DNA from: Notospermus geniculatus
Lineage: Eukaryota; Nemertea; Pilidiophora; Heteronemertea; Lineidae
Length of the DNA: 64,000 bases
Assembly (NCBI GenBank): GCA_002633025.1
Contig: NMRB01001582.1
Coordinates: forward strand, 46,487 to 110,486
Reading direction: 5' to 3'
The notes below the pieces were generated by a model that saw only the letters and a list, made by a program, of their open reading frames with translations, ran no database searches and was not told where the DNA came from. Both the position numbers and the translations under genes were made by a program. This document shows, one piece after another, positions 54,689 through 64,000 of the stretch (the stretch's first letter is position 1; every line of letters begins with the position of its first letter).

Positions 54689-55607
54689 CAGTCATGGACA
54701 TTAGTTTATCTACACCTGATACTTTGAATATTTCAAATACTACTGGGCCAATTTTAACACGGTTTGTTCCATATGGAAGTACATCTTGTTGGTCATATTT
54801 CTGCATCAAAATTTTGGAAATTTGGGAATATCGTAATTACGTAATAGCCCATCAGAAAAAATCCTAAAAATCAACATTTTTGTTATGTAATTTTTTTGCG
54901 ATTTTTGTTGCAGTTTTGATAGGGTGGAACTTTCTAAGGATTATGGACTTTATTCCATCGAAATCTGTTGAGTGGTTGCTGAGATATTTGAGATTATCAA
55001 AATTTCGATAATTTGAGATTTTTTCAAATTTTCACAAAATTTTGATATCAGTAAAAACCTAAAAACCAAGAAGTATGAAGTTTTGGAACGTTTAGCGGAA
55101 ACTGGTTAGAAGTTAAGCATGTTTTTCGAAATATCAATATTTTGATACAGTAACTTTGAAAAATACGCTATATTTTCTGCCCAGTTAAGGCAAAAAATTC
55201 CAAAATTTTGTAAATCCATATTCTGACGTTAGCTTTATCTAATGGCATCAAAATATCCTACAAAACACGAAAATCTCAAAATATCAACATGTTGATAATC
55301 TCAAATATCTCAGCAACCACTCAACATATTTTGATGAAACAAATACCAAAATCCTTAGAAAGTTCCACTCTATCACATCTGCAACAAAAATCACAAAAAT
55401 ATTACATAATAAGAAGGTGAGTTGTGATTTTTTGTGGTTTTTTATGACCTATTACATAATTACGGTATTTTCAAATTTCGAAAATTTCGATGAAGAAATG
55501 TGACCAACAAGATGTACTTTCATATGCAACAAACCGTGTTTAAATTGGCCCAGTACTTTTTCAAATATTCAAAGTATCAGGTGTAGATAAACTAATGTCC
55601 ATGACTG
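54689..55607. mobile_element. 919-bp MITE with TA duplication, CAGTCATGGACATTAG ends
   Basis: The ends CAGTCATGGACATTAGTTTA and the exact complement are flanked by TA. Inverted arms of at least 200 bp surround an AT-rich centre. CAGT ends and TA target suggest a pogo/mariner-mobilised element. An older fragment is at 9284-9600. Confidence 0.85.
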
Positions 55608-55614
55608 TACAGCA

Positions 55615-55900
55615 TGACATCGTATTGTGTCGATCACTTGATGCTTTGAAGAAGGACGAGTAGCCTAGGCTCACTCTCCGAAAATTCAGATTTTTACAAC
55701 TGCATCCTCGTGTGATTTATTTAAAGGCCGCCGTACACGATAAATTTTTCCTACGATTTGCATCATAAATGTGGATACAACGAATTTGAAAACAGTACGC
55801 AACTTTTGATTTCACGGATTTGCCTGCAAATTACACTGGCGCCACAGTGACCTCAGAACAATGCAACTGCGATCTGCTTAGTAACGCCTAGCAACAGTCA
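55615..55900. other. Intergenic DNA
   Basis: No gene is seen. At 55722 AAAGGCCGCCGTACACGATA resembles the ends of the MITE at 13898. Confidence 0.4.
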
Positions 55901-55904
55901 TTCC

Positions 55905-56095
55905 ATCTAGGGTTCCATAACATAGGGTTTAGCCCCTATCTAGGGTACACCCCAGGCTACGTTTAGGATCGTGCCTAGGGTTAAGCCCCGGCTAGGGTTG
56001 AGCTTCAAACTAGGGTTAAATCTTGGCTAGGATTAGGGCCGGGCTAGGGTTAGGCTCCGGGCTCTCATTAGGGTTGAAACTTAGGTTAGAAGGAG
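55905..56095. repeat. Degenerate telomere-like repeat (TAGGGTT)
   Basis: About eight CTAGGGTT/TTAGGGTT words are spaced 20-25 bases apart with GGGCTAGGGTTAGGCTCC-like units. Confidence 0.65.
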
Positions 56096-56439
56096 TTTGC
56101 GTTACGGTTAAAGTCTCGATCTAAGACTCAGTCATACTTAGATGTTATCTTATGAGCTGATCTGTATGAGTCCCGGTATCATGGCCTTCGACCCCGTATC
56201 ATATGGGGTCGCATGCATGCCGGGAGTTTCCCCAAGTGAGCGACTCACTTCGGCCAGGCTCGAGGAAGCCTTGGCAGCCTGCCAAATACCTTTCCGAACG
56301 CTCTCCCGCTTCCCCGAGCCTCCTCGGGGAAGCTTTCCGAACACGCTATTGGAGGAGTTTAGAAAAGGTCGATCACAGCAGTTCTGTTAACATTACATAA
56401 TATCAATTTGGAAGTGCGCCAGTGCTGGCTGATTTGGCT

Positions 56440-56662
56440 ACATGTTTAGACGACAGGCAAAAATCCACATGCGATCCGATCGAATCCGATTGTTGTTCAA
56501 AACTCTTGCGTGTAAACGCTACCCAGTGCGGTCCAATGTGGATTTTGGACCGTATTGGACCACAAACGACCACATTCAAATCTCGTCTAAACACAAATGA
56601 GACCCGAGGCGGGTTGATCGGATCGAATCGGAATGTGTTTTTTGGCTTGTCGTCTAAACGGC
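56440..56662. mobile_element. MITE, GTTTAGACGACAGGCAAAAA ends
   Basis: GTTTAGACGACAGGCAAAAA and TTTTTTGGCTTGTCGTCTAAAC are inverted. A second, half copy is at 58190-58318. Confidence 0.75.
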
Positions 56663-56774
56663 CCTATTTATGCAAGGAATTAAACCTGGCCATGATGGTT
56701 TGAATGGCAAGGTAATTAGGTCTTTGTTGTGTTTTTTAAATAAGATATGTGTCTGAACATAGGGTGTTCATGTA

Positions 56775-57036
56775 TAAAGTGCTTTTCAGAATGTGCAGTC
56801 ATTTTTGCACTCATTTGACCTTGCAATGGAACCTAACCACAAGCCACAAATTGACCAGTTACGTGTGCATGCCAATAAACGGCTGACCGACTTAGGACCT
56901 TGTTCAGGTCTATACTCTGATTCAGGATAATCATGCAATCATGCACACTTAACTGGCCCATTTGTGGTTTGTGGTTAGGTTCCATTGCAAGGTAAAATGA
57001 GTGCAAAAATGACTGGACATTCTGAAAAGCACTTTA
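56775..57036. mobile_element. MITE, TAAAGTGCTTTTCAGAATG ends
   Basis: TAAAGTGCTTTTCAGAATGT...CCTTGCAATGGAACCTAACC pairs with the complement ending CATTCTGAAAAGCACTTTA. Confidence 0.88.
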
Positions 57037-57273
57037 CCAATGTGTATTGAGCATTGTGTGATTTTGAGTTTCCTTTGTTCGGTCTGGACCGGGCATGGTT
57101 GGGTACAATTTTGCCGAGTGTAATCGGATCGAAAGAGTTTGTCCAGGTGTGACAGGAATCAGCGTCCTAGGAATGCAAGTCCGCCAAACAGTAGCCCGCT
57201 GTTGTAAGGCTATAATCGAACGGTCATGGTTTCTAGCCATAGTATTGTAATCCCACGCTGAACGATAAGACAA

Positions 57274-57426
57274 AAGGCGGTGACAGACTAACGCGACGCC
57301 ACGCGGAGCTAAGCGTTTTCTTTTGTGTTTTCAGGCACCGCTGAGCACCATGTGCAGTGGAGCTCAAAAACACAAAAGAAAACGCGTCGCTCCGCGTCGC
57401 GTACGCACTAGTCTGTCACCGCCTTA
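57274..57426. mobile_element. MITE, AAGGCGGTGACAGACTA ends
   Basis: AAGGCGGTGACAGACTAACG and TAGTCTGTCACCGCCTTA are inverted; AAACACAAAAGAAAACGC pairs with GCGTTTTCTTTTGTGTTTT inside. Confidence 0.88.
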
Positions 57427-57784
57427 AGACAGGTGTAACGTTTTCCAGTGTGGGCATTTTCCTGTGTGATTCCCATTGTTCGGAACACACTTGGAAACGG
57501 ACTCGCTGTTTCTTTGTGTGTCGCCCATTGTCAAGTCGCCGCTTATTCCGTCAATATATTGTAACTAGCACACGGGCCTCACTGAAAAAACGATTTTCAC
57601 GAAAGCGACCAGAGCGCCCCCTTTTATCTTAATTCCTGTTGAGGCATGATGGGACATCACCATGCAACAACTTCAAATCGAATTCCACCCAGGGTCTAAT
57701 GTTTCTAGTATCCATGGTCTTATGTTGCTACAGCTGGTCTTAGGTCTTGGGTCTTTGCTTTAAAGCGCCATCCAACGACTGTTA

Positions 57785-58162
57785 GATGCCTTACAATCTC
57801 TTTGTTTTGCTTTCTAACCTCCGTGTTTTGCAAACCTCCTTGTTCTGTCACACATGATACAACCTCCGTGTTTTACAAACCTCCTTGTTTTGCTTTCTAA
57901 CTTCCTTGTTCTGCAACCTTCATTAAAAGCGCCACCTAACGTCTTTTAGATGACTTACAACCTCTTTGTTTTGCTTTCTAACCTCCGTGTTTTGCAAACC
58001 TCCTTGTTCTGTCACACACATGCATGATATAACCTCCAAAAGCACATTGTATGCTACAAGCATCCTGTTTTGCTTTCTAAGCTTCGTGTTTTGCCATATA
58101 ACCTTCGTGTTTTGCTATATAACCTCCTTGTTTTGGCTTATAACCTCCGTGTTTTGCAACGT
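57785..58162. repeat. Minisatellite CCTCCGTGTTTTGC
   Basis: About fifteen copies of (A)ACCTCCGTGTTTTGC or CCTCCTTGTTTTGC are separated by short variable spacers. Confidence 0.85.
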
Positions 58163-58189
58163 CTATTATTTGCGGGAATAACCGCCCAT

Positions 58190-58318
58190 ACCTATGCGGT
58201 GCAAAATCCACTTTGGACCGCATTGGGTAGCGTTTACACGCAGGAGTTTTGAACCACAATCGGATTCGATCGGATCGCATAACATGCGATTTTTTTGCCT
58301 GTCGTCTAAACGGCCCTA
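58190..58318. repeat. Half copy of the GTTTAGACGAC MITE
   Basis: It matches the 56440 element in reverse (GTAGCGTTTACACGCA, CGGATTCGATCGGATC, GCCTGTCGTCTAAACGGCC). Confidence 0.7.
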
Positions 58319-58485
58319 AAGTGTGGCTAATAAAAATTATTAGCCGAAAGTGGAGCTTTTCCATGAGGTGTAGAAATAGTAACAGACCTGGTGGCGGAGT
58401 CAATAACTTAAGGTGAAATCGTCTGACCTCCGCGTAGGAGATTGGTCATTTCTATTGGACGACGATAGGTGTGGGACTGATTACT

Positions 58486-59274
58486 GAGGTTTCGCAAATC
58501 TGACGAAACGAAAAGTACAGAATACGAAATTGGACTTCATTTCCACGACGTAATGTATTTCAGGAGATGATTGATACCAAAAATACTGCCAGCTGCAAGA
58601 GCGCCTTTTAGCGTATGGCGTTAGCCCGATAGAGTTAGCGGTATGGTGTATATTAAACTTTAAATTTATGTTTCGTTTCCACTTCGTGGATAGGCCTACG
58701 AGGTGGAAATTCAAAAATTCAAGATACACCATAACTCTTTTTCGGTCTTACATGACATGCTAAGACGCACTGGCAGCAGGGACATTTGTGGAACCAACCA
58801 TCTCCAGAAGTAGGGCCTACATTAGGTCCTGGAAATGTAGTTGATTTTCGCATTTCATACTTCGTTTTATGTCAGTCAGGTTCCGAATACCTGACCAAAT
58901 ACGAAGTTGGACTTCATTTCCACGACGTAATGTATTACAGGAGATGGTTGGTACCACAAATATCACCTGCTGCAAGAGCGTCTTCTAGCGTAAGACGTTA
59001 GACCGATAGAGTGACGGTGTACCGGTATATTAAACTTTGAAATTTATCTTTCGTTTTCTCTTCGTATCTACGAAGTAGAAATTTAAAAATTCAGGATGCA
59101 CCATAACTCTCTCTGTTTTACATGATATGCTAAAAGACGCACTTGCCATGCTTGCAGCAGGGACATTTGTGGTACCGTACATGTATCATCCATCTCCAGA
59201 AATACACCAGGTCCTGGAAATGAAGTTGAGTTTCGAATTTCGTACTTCGTATTTCGTCACACTTGCGAAACCTC
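58486..59274. mobile_element. Double MITE of the TTTCGCAAATCTGACG family
   Basis: GAGGTTTCGCAAATCTGACG and the end ACTTGCGAAACCTC enclose two successive palindromes meeting near 58870. The internal text (CATTTCCACGACGTAATGTA) is repeated. The family member at 14247-14638 has a single palindrome. Confidence 0.75.
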
Positions 59275-60038
59275 ACTATTTGCAAACCTCCCTAATACGT
59301 GACAATTTACTACTCCCCAGATGTTTAGCGAAACCATCATCAGGGCTAACGTTTAATTCAGCCGCACTTAAACTCATCGTGGATCATCCATAAGCAGACG
59401 CTTTCAACAGCGGCAATAAAATTCTTCCTTTTACAATAACTCCGGATCATTGGAAAACCCTTTTCTCAGGGTTTCCACTAGCTTCCAAAAGGCGAAGTTG
59501 TAAAAGTTGTTTTGTTCGGATTTTCTGATACTTCAAAAAAAGTTAGGCCTAAATCAAGCTACCGTAACTTTCCCTTTGAGAATTAGGGTCGTAAAACATG
59601 TAAAAGGGCACCTCACTAATACCTGTAAATGCACCGATGTTAAGTGTTCAAAATGCTCTTACCACCACTGCTTACTCACTTTTTTACAAAACCTGACGGG
59701 CTAAGCTGCCTTCCTGCCCTCACCCTGGCGGCAGCGATGATGACTTTTACCTCGTACCTACGTCAGAAAACGTATCTTACACAAGAAGGGAACGTCAAAA
59801 AAAGGTTCAGCCCTGGGAATCTAACGTCCCGATAAGTGTTATGATGTTAAAACAACGTCCAAAAACGTAACTTTTTTTATTGTCCATAACACTTACGGTA
59901 CGTCATATTAGGGCCTACGTAGCTTTTTTACCTTAGCGGAAACCCTGCCTTCTATGTCGGTGACTTTGGGATCTGCAGATCATGTCAATGTTGCCAACGA
60001 ACATCTAATTTGCAGTGTTGTTGATGCCGTATGTGTGT
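59275..60038. other. Intergenic DNA
   Basis: No gene is seen. GGAAAACCC...GGGTTTCCACTAG near 59452 and ACCTTAGCGGAAACCCTG near 59930 suggest further repeat ends. Confidence 0.35.
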
Positions 60039-60039
60039 A

Positions 60040-60416
60040 AACTCCCTACGCAGTTGTGTACCGCGCCCCCTTCGGTTTACTCGCTCTCCACAACTACTGC
60101 TTAACTTCGTAAAATTCGCCGCGTTCGGTCGACAGATGGCGCTGAGAGAGTCCACCAATGAGAGCACCGAGCAACCGGTAACCAAGCTGGCCTGAGACAC
60201 TTTTTCATTGGCCGAGCGGTTCGTAGCCATGGTAGCACACAAGAACATCCGTTGCCAACGGGCCAAAAAGTTCTGAAAGCAGCGTGCTTAGGCTGTAAAA
60301 CTCGCGCCAGGCCCAGACGCCATCTGTTGACCGAACGCGGCGAATTTTACGAAGTTAAGCAGTTGTGGAGAGCGGGTAAACCGAAGAGGGCGCGGTACAC
60401 AACTGCGTAGGGAATT
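60040..60416. mobile_element. MITE with about 100-bp arms, CTCCCTACGCAGTTGTGTAC ends
   Basis: The left arm (60040-60150) and right arm (60310-60416) are close complements, including GCGCCCTCTTCGGTTTAC-like and CTTCGTAAAATTCGCCGCG blocks. Confidence 0.88.
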
Positions 60417-61980
60417 TAGTATGTGTGTTGCATCTTGTCAAGATTAAAATCGAACGATCTCTACGGTACGTTGGCGTTGTTAGCACCTATCTTTTACCAT
60501 GTTTACGGCTTATCGTCTTTCATCAAGAATCAGCTACATGTGGAGAACAGAGCCTGTCCATGCTAGCTCCTTGGATGATTCGTAGGTGCATTTGAGCACC
60601 AGCTGAGAAGCCCTATCAGCAAGGGCTAGGTCCACAATTAAATTTTCTGTACACGTCCTGTACATCGAATGTACATACATTTTGCCAAATTTAAAAACTG
60701 CATATAGACACTGATTCAAATTTGCACAGGCTTGATTGGCATTTTGCTGTGAATATCATATTTGATTTTTTTAAATTTGAATACTTGATTTGAATTCTTG
60801 ATTTCTTGAATTCTTGATTTGAATTATTGATTTGAATTCTTCTTATTTGCAATTTTCCCACACAATGTAAATATCATACGAAATCGCCGCCATTTAACTA
60901 CCCTGAAACCAGTATCCTTACGCCCCTGTCTGGACTGGTAAATATCAGGCTAAAACAAAACGGGCCTTATAAGTTTTAGACTAATAAAAGTCAACGACTT
61001 GGTGAGCCCCCCAGGCTGCATGGTCGCGGGGAGACTCCCCCCCCCCTCTTTCTGGGGGAACCCCCAGACCCCTAGCTTGAAAATAAGTCCTGGTAAAGTC
61101 ATGCGGCGCTGTCTGGCCATGGTGGTGGTTGGCCTGACGGCAGTGCCATAAGCCTCCTCCCTGCCAAAACTGTGGGGTGAGACCAGGAAAGATTCTGACG
61201 TCACATGCCATTCTCATCAAAACCGTGTAGTGAGACGTGGACGGATTCTTGACCAATGACGTTGCGTCTTGCGACTGTGACGTTTGCTTAACAACGCCTC
61301 ATTGCAAATGGCGGCGATCGCGTTGATCATGCAAGATAGGCTCATTTTAGAAAATTACCCTGTATTTTTTTCATGGCATGCTTCGGATAATTATTCAAGT
61401 TGTTGCTGAGGATGTATTAGTACGTTGGGTCTAAACACACGCGTGAGCTGATGGAACGGGTGAAGATGATCTATGCCGCCGATTATCGACCAATCACGAA
61501 TGGGCGTTCTATTTTTTGTGGGGTAGTCTCGGCGCCATTTTCGGCCGATGAAATTTTGGTTTCATAGCATGTGAATGGGTTTGTTGAATCGTCCTTTTTC
61601 GCGCGTTGCCTTACGGCCCCCAAGCGGCCGAAGGCCGCCTGGGGGGCTACTATATTCCGATCAAAAGGAGCGAATTCTGAATAACCCATCCCAAATTATA
61701 TCTTGATAGTCCACATTTACTTTTTACCTCTGGGATCTCTTCTATATGGCGCCTGACTGAGGAAGACCCTGATTGGGGTCAAAAATTTGCGAAATATTCG
61801 GAGACGACTTTCCGATTTATTGTATACTGTGTGTCGTTTTGTGCTCTTTCATGGATATCTTTACTTTTTACAGGGTGTTTTTATTGCTCACTACTACCAG
61901 CTTGTCCCATGGTCCCATTGTACAGCTTTTCCTGGATCTAGCCCGTAACTTTTCATCGGAAGATTCCGGGTGCAGTCGAC
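60417..61980. other. Intergenic repeat DNA
   Basis: No gene is supported. A CCCCCCCCCC tract and CCCCCAGACCCC segment at 61025-61075 resemble 4470-4500. A strong GC hairpin GGCCCCCAAGCGGCC/GGCCGCCTGGGGGGC lies at 61614-61648. Confidence 0.45.
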
Positions 61981-61988
61981 TGTAAAAG

Positions 61989-62099
61989 ATGGCGCGCTGC
62001 CGGTATCCCATGGAAAGAGGTCTCGACATGCTTCCATGCGAGTTCAACTATCCCGAGGACCTCGAGAAAGTGCATTACCTCGTCGAGACTTACGTCAAC
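61989..62099 (+). CDS. Possible short first exon (MARCRYPMERG)
   Basis: The ATG context AAGATGGCG is good. The frame reads MARCRYPMERGLDMLPCEFN, then YPEDLEKVHYLVETYVN, which looks protein-like. A GTACAC at 62100 would be a weak donor. There is no family match by eye. Confidence 0.25.
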
Positions 62100-62299
62100 G
62101 TACACATAACGACGTTCCACGAAACCTTGTACACATCCGGAATTTATGCACGATCCATATTATACTGTTCAAGTTTGTGTTTGTTTCACAGTTCATCAGC
62201 TTTTGTTTATGACATTGCCGCTGGTACGTGTGTGCTGCAGCGAGAGTATTCTTCAAGGGAATTATGTAAACAAAGTGTTCCAATGAAATCTAGCTGACG

Positions 62300-64000
62300 G
62301 TTGATGGTCCTGAAGGTAAGAAATTAAAGAGAGAGTCACTTAAAGCAAATAAGTCGCGGTAGACAAAAAGCAACACCAAGAATAATTTCGTGCCCCACGA
62401 AATTCACAATGTTAAAATTATAAACTTATCCGTATTTAGCGGATTAGATCCTTAACTAGGTAAGCCTAGATTTGCAATTGACCGTGTTCTGGCTATTTGA
62501 AGGCAGCAAAGCAGTTGCGCATATTACGTTCTGAGGTAATAAATTCCCGATGTGAGTGAAGTAATAGACTCATGATGGCGGCGTTTGATTTTCTATTCAG
62601 ACTCGTAGGCTGTATTCGAATCCTCATTCTTGACCACACTCGTGCTGACCTAGTTCATGTAGTTGTTGACTCAACTCGAGAACGGCAGTCTCGAACACCG
62701 AGAACGCAACTCGACTCGGGCCAAGAACGTGTGTACCGGGTCATCTCTGGAAGTATAGAGGACTTGCAAATGACGTCACAAGCCGCCATGCTGGGGGGCA
62801 CATACTGCAAAGGCGTAGCGAAATGATCCAATGACGTTACGTCAAACAATGGCATGGTGCAGTTCACGCAGGTCAAGGCACAGTCAGCTCACACCTCTGC
62901 GCCCTGTGCCCTCCAGCATGGCCGCCAGGATGACGTCATTGCAAGGCCTCTATTGCAACTCTAGAGCCGGCGCTGATGATCATGACAGTTTCTTTGGAAG
63001 TGCCCAGCCAGCAAGGCGCTGCTCCACATGACCAGTTTTCTGTCGAAAGTTTGCTGTTCAGTGACTATCCCGTGGAAGTTGTTCAGCTATATTGCCTTTA
63101 TAACAGCAATAGATAACTGTCCGAAAGATTGTGGGATAGTCAATTTCTGTCGTGTTGAAGTGATCCCGATAAATTTCGTAAGGTAGTACAAAAGTGTATA
63201 AAAGTGTCAGACAGTCCTTTTCATTCGGAACTTCCGAAGGCAACTGCTCGGCAATTTCCGTAGACACTCGCATTTCCCCTCGGACAAACAATTCCAAGGC
63301 AGCCGTCTTGAAGGCGCAACGATTTCAATGCGTTTCTGGTGGTTTGGATGCGGTCGCCTCATCACACCCTGCGCAAGAACGAAATAGTTCACACAAAAAC
63401 TTAGCGTTATTGATCAATAATTGCCAGATTGGGTGACATATCGGTAAGTTTATATATAATATGCCTCAACTTATCCAGGAAATAAGGTTGGATATCTTAG
63501 GAGGCCAAAATTTGGCGAAAATAGTTCCACGGTCGGTCACGTGGGTTTGTTGATAACAACATGGCTGCCTTGGACTTGTGTCCGAGGTGAAATGCGCTGC
63601 CCAGTGGATAGATAAGCAGTTCGCCTCAGGTCGTTCCGAATGAGTCCTTTTATTGAATAGCACCTGCTCTAATTCGGGATAGAACTGTCGTACAGATCAC
63701 TACGAGTTGAACAAGAGAAAGGGCAGACGGATTTCATGTTGAAGTTGCGGTGGGGTTTGTTGAACACCTGACGTTGGCACTGGCATTGTCACTGGCAATG
63801 AAATGAAGTGGAAAATGAACTGAACTTTATGCGTGAAAATTAATAAAAAAATGCCTTTAGAAGAATTTTTTAGAAGAAATGATTTTAGAAGAATTATTAT
63901 TCTTAGCAATATAGAGACAGGGATCCAGGCGAACGATTGTAAAAGTGATAAAGAGCAGGAGGGAGTGGTATGCACCGTGCTGCTCATTTTACGGAACCAT
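62300..64000. other. Intergenic DNA to the window end
   Basis: No gene is supported. Inverted segments occur around 62770 and 62940 (GACGTCA, CCGCCATGCTGG, CTGGAGGGC and its complement). 63030-63060 matches the 22218 palindrome. Confidence 0.4.

Noticed and set aside
62572-62826. Frame starting MMAAFDFLFRLVGCIR with a good ATG context
   Set aside because: The downstream residues look random and overlap an inverted repeat; there is no splice donor in a sensible place.

Overview
The window is eukaryotic and looks like a marine invertebrate genome. Coding sequence is split into short exons bounded by CAG|...|GTAAGT. TACATGTA and TAGGCCTA words are frequent, there are assembly gaps (N runs at about 2010-2433, 13242-13534 and 27041-27691), and the DNA is crowded with foldback elements (MITEs), tRNA-derived SINEs, pogo/Tigger DNA transposons and tandem-array elements whose ends carry GTCCGTCGTC repeats. 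I cannot name the species. A deuterostome or lophotrochozoan invertebrate fits, but this is inference from repeat style.

Layout. (1) 183-6346, plus strand: the 3' part of a coiled-coil protein gene built from tandemly duplicated, phase-0 exons (35, 35, 23, 30 codons and so on) and a terminal exon, with a 1.3 kb SAP-domain transposon remnant inserted in one unit. (2) 6.3-9.9 kb: AGGTCA-rich repeats, a GTCCGTC-type element and several nested MITEs. (3) 9941-15676, minus strand: a two-exon Kv-type potassium channel gene. The T1 domain is in one exon and S1-S6 in the other. The 4.4 kb intron is full of foldbacks, a SINE and an inverted duplicate of a candidate coding exon. The voltage sensor is strongly depleted of charge. 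(4) 16082-21220: a complete-ended pogo/Tigger transposon (TA target duplication, CAGTAAACCTCGCG ends) whose transposase has lost its catalytic middle, and which also encodes a separate HIRAN-domain protein. (5) 21.2-28.8 kb: mixed repeats, one candidate type II membrane protein gene, and a partial copy of the next transposon. (6) 28845-32432: a second, different pogo-type element with perfect 26-bp ends, TA duplications and an apparently intact three-exon transposase of about 520 residues. (7) 33.3-37.6 kb: two copies of a foldback family, one of them split by an element carrying four 301-bp tandem units. (8) 39811-40842, minus strand: an intron-free rhodopsin-family peptide-type GPCR. (9) 41-64 kb: almost entirely repeats: SINEs, MITEs, two tandem-array elements (46.6-47.3 and 49.6-51.0 kb), a minisatellite and degenerate telomere-like DNA. 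One inverted candidate exon lies at 43 kb.

The host genes (coiled-coil protein, Kv channel, GPCR) have no evident functional link. They sit as islands in transposon-rich DNA. The most unusual items are the HIRAN gene carried inside a Tigger-like element, the Kv channel with a degraded voltage sensor, tandem-array elements whose monomers carry a CTCF-like core motif, and coiled-coil exons that begin with a splice-donor-like GTGAG.
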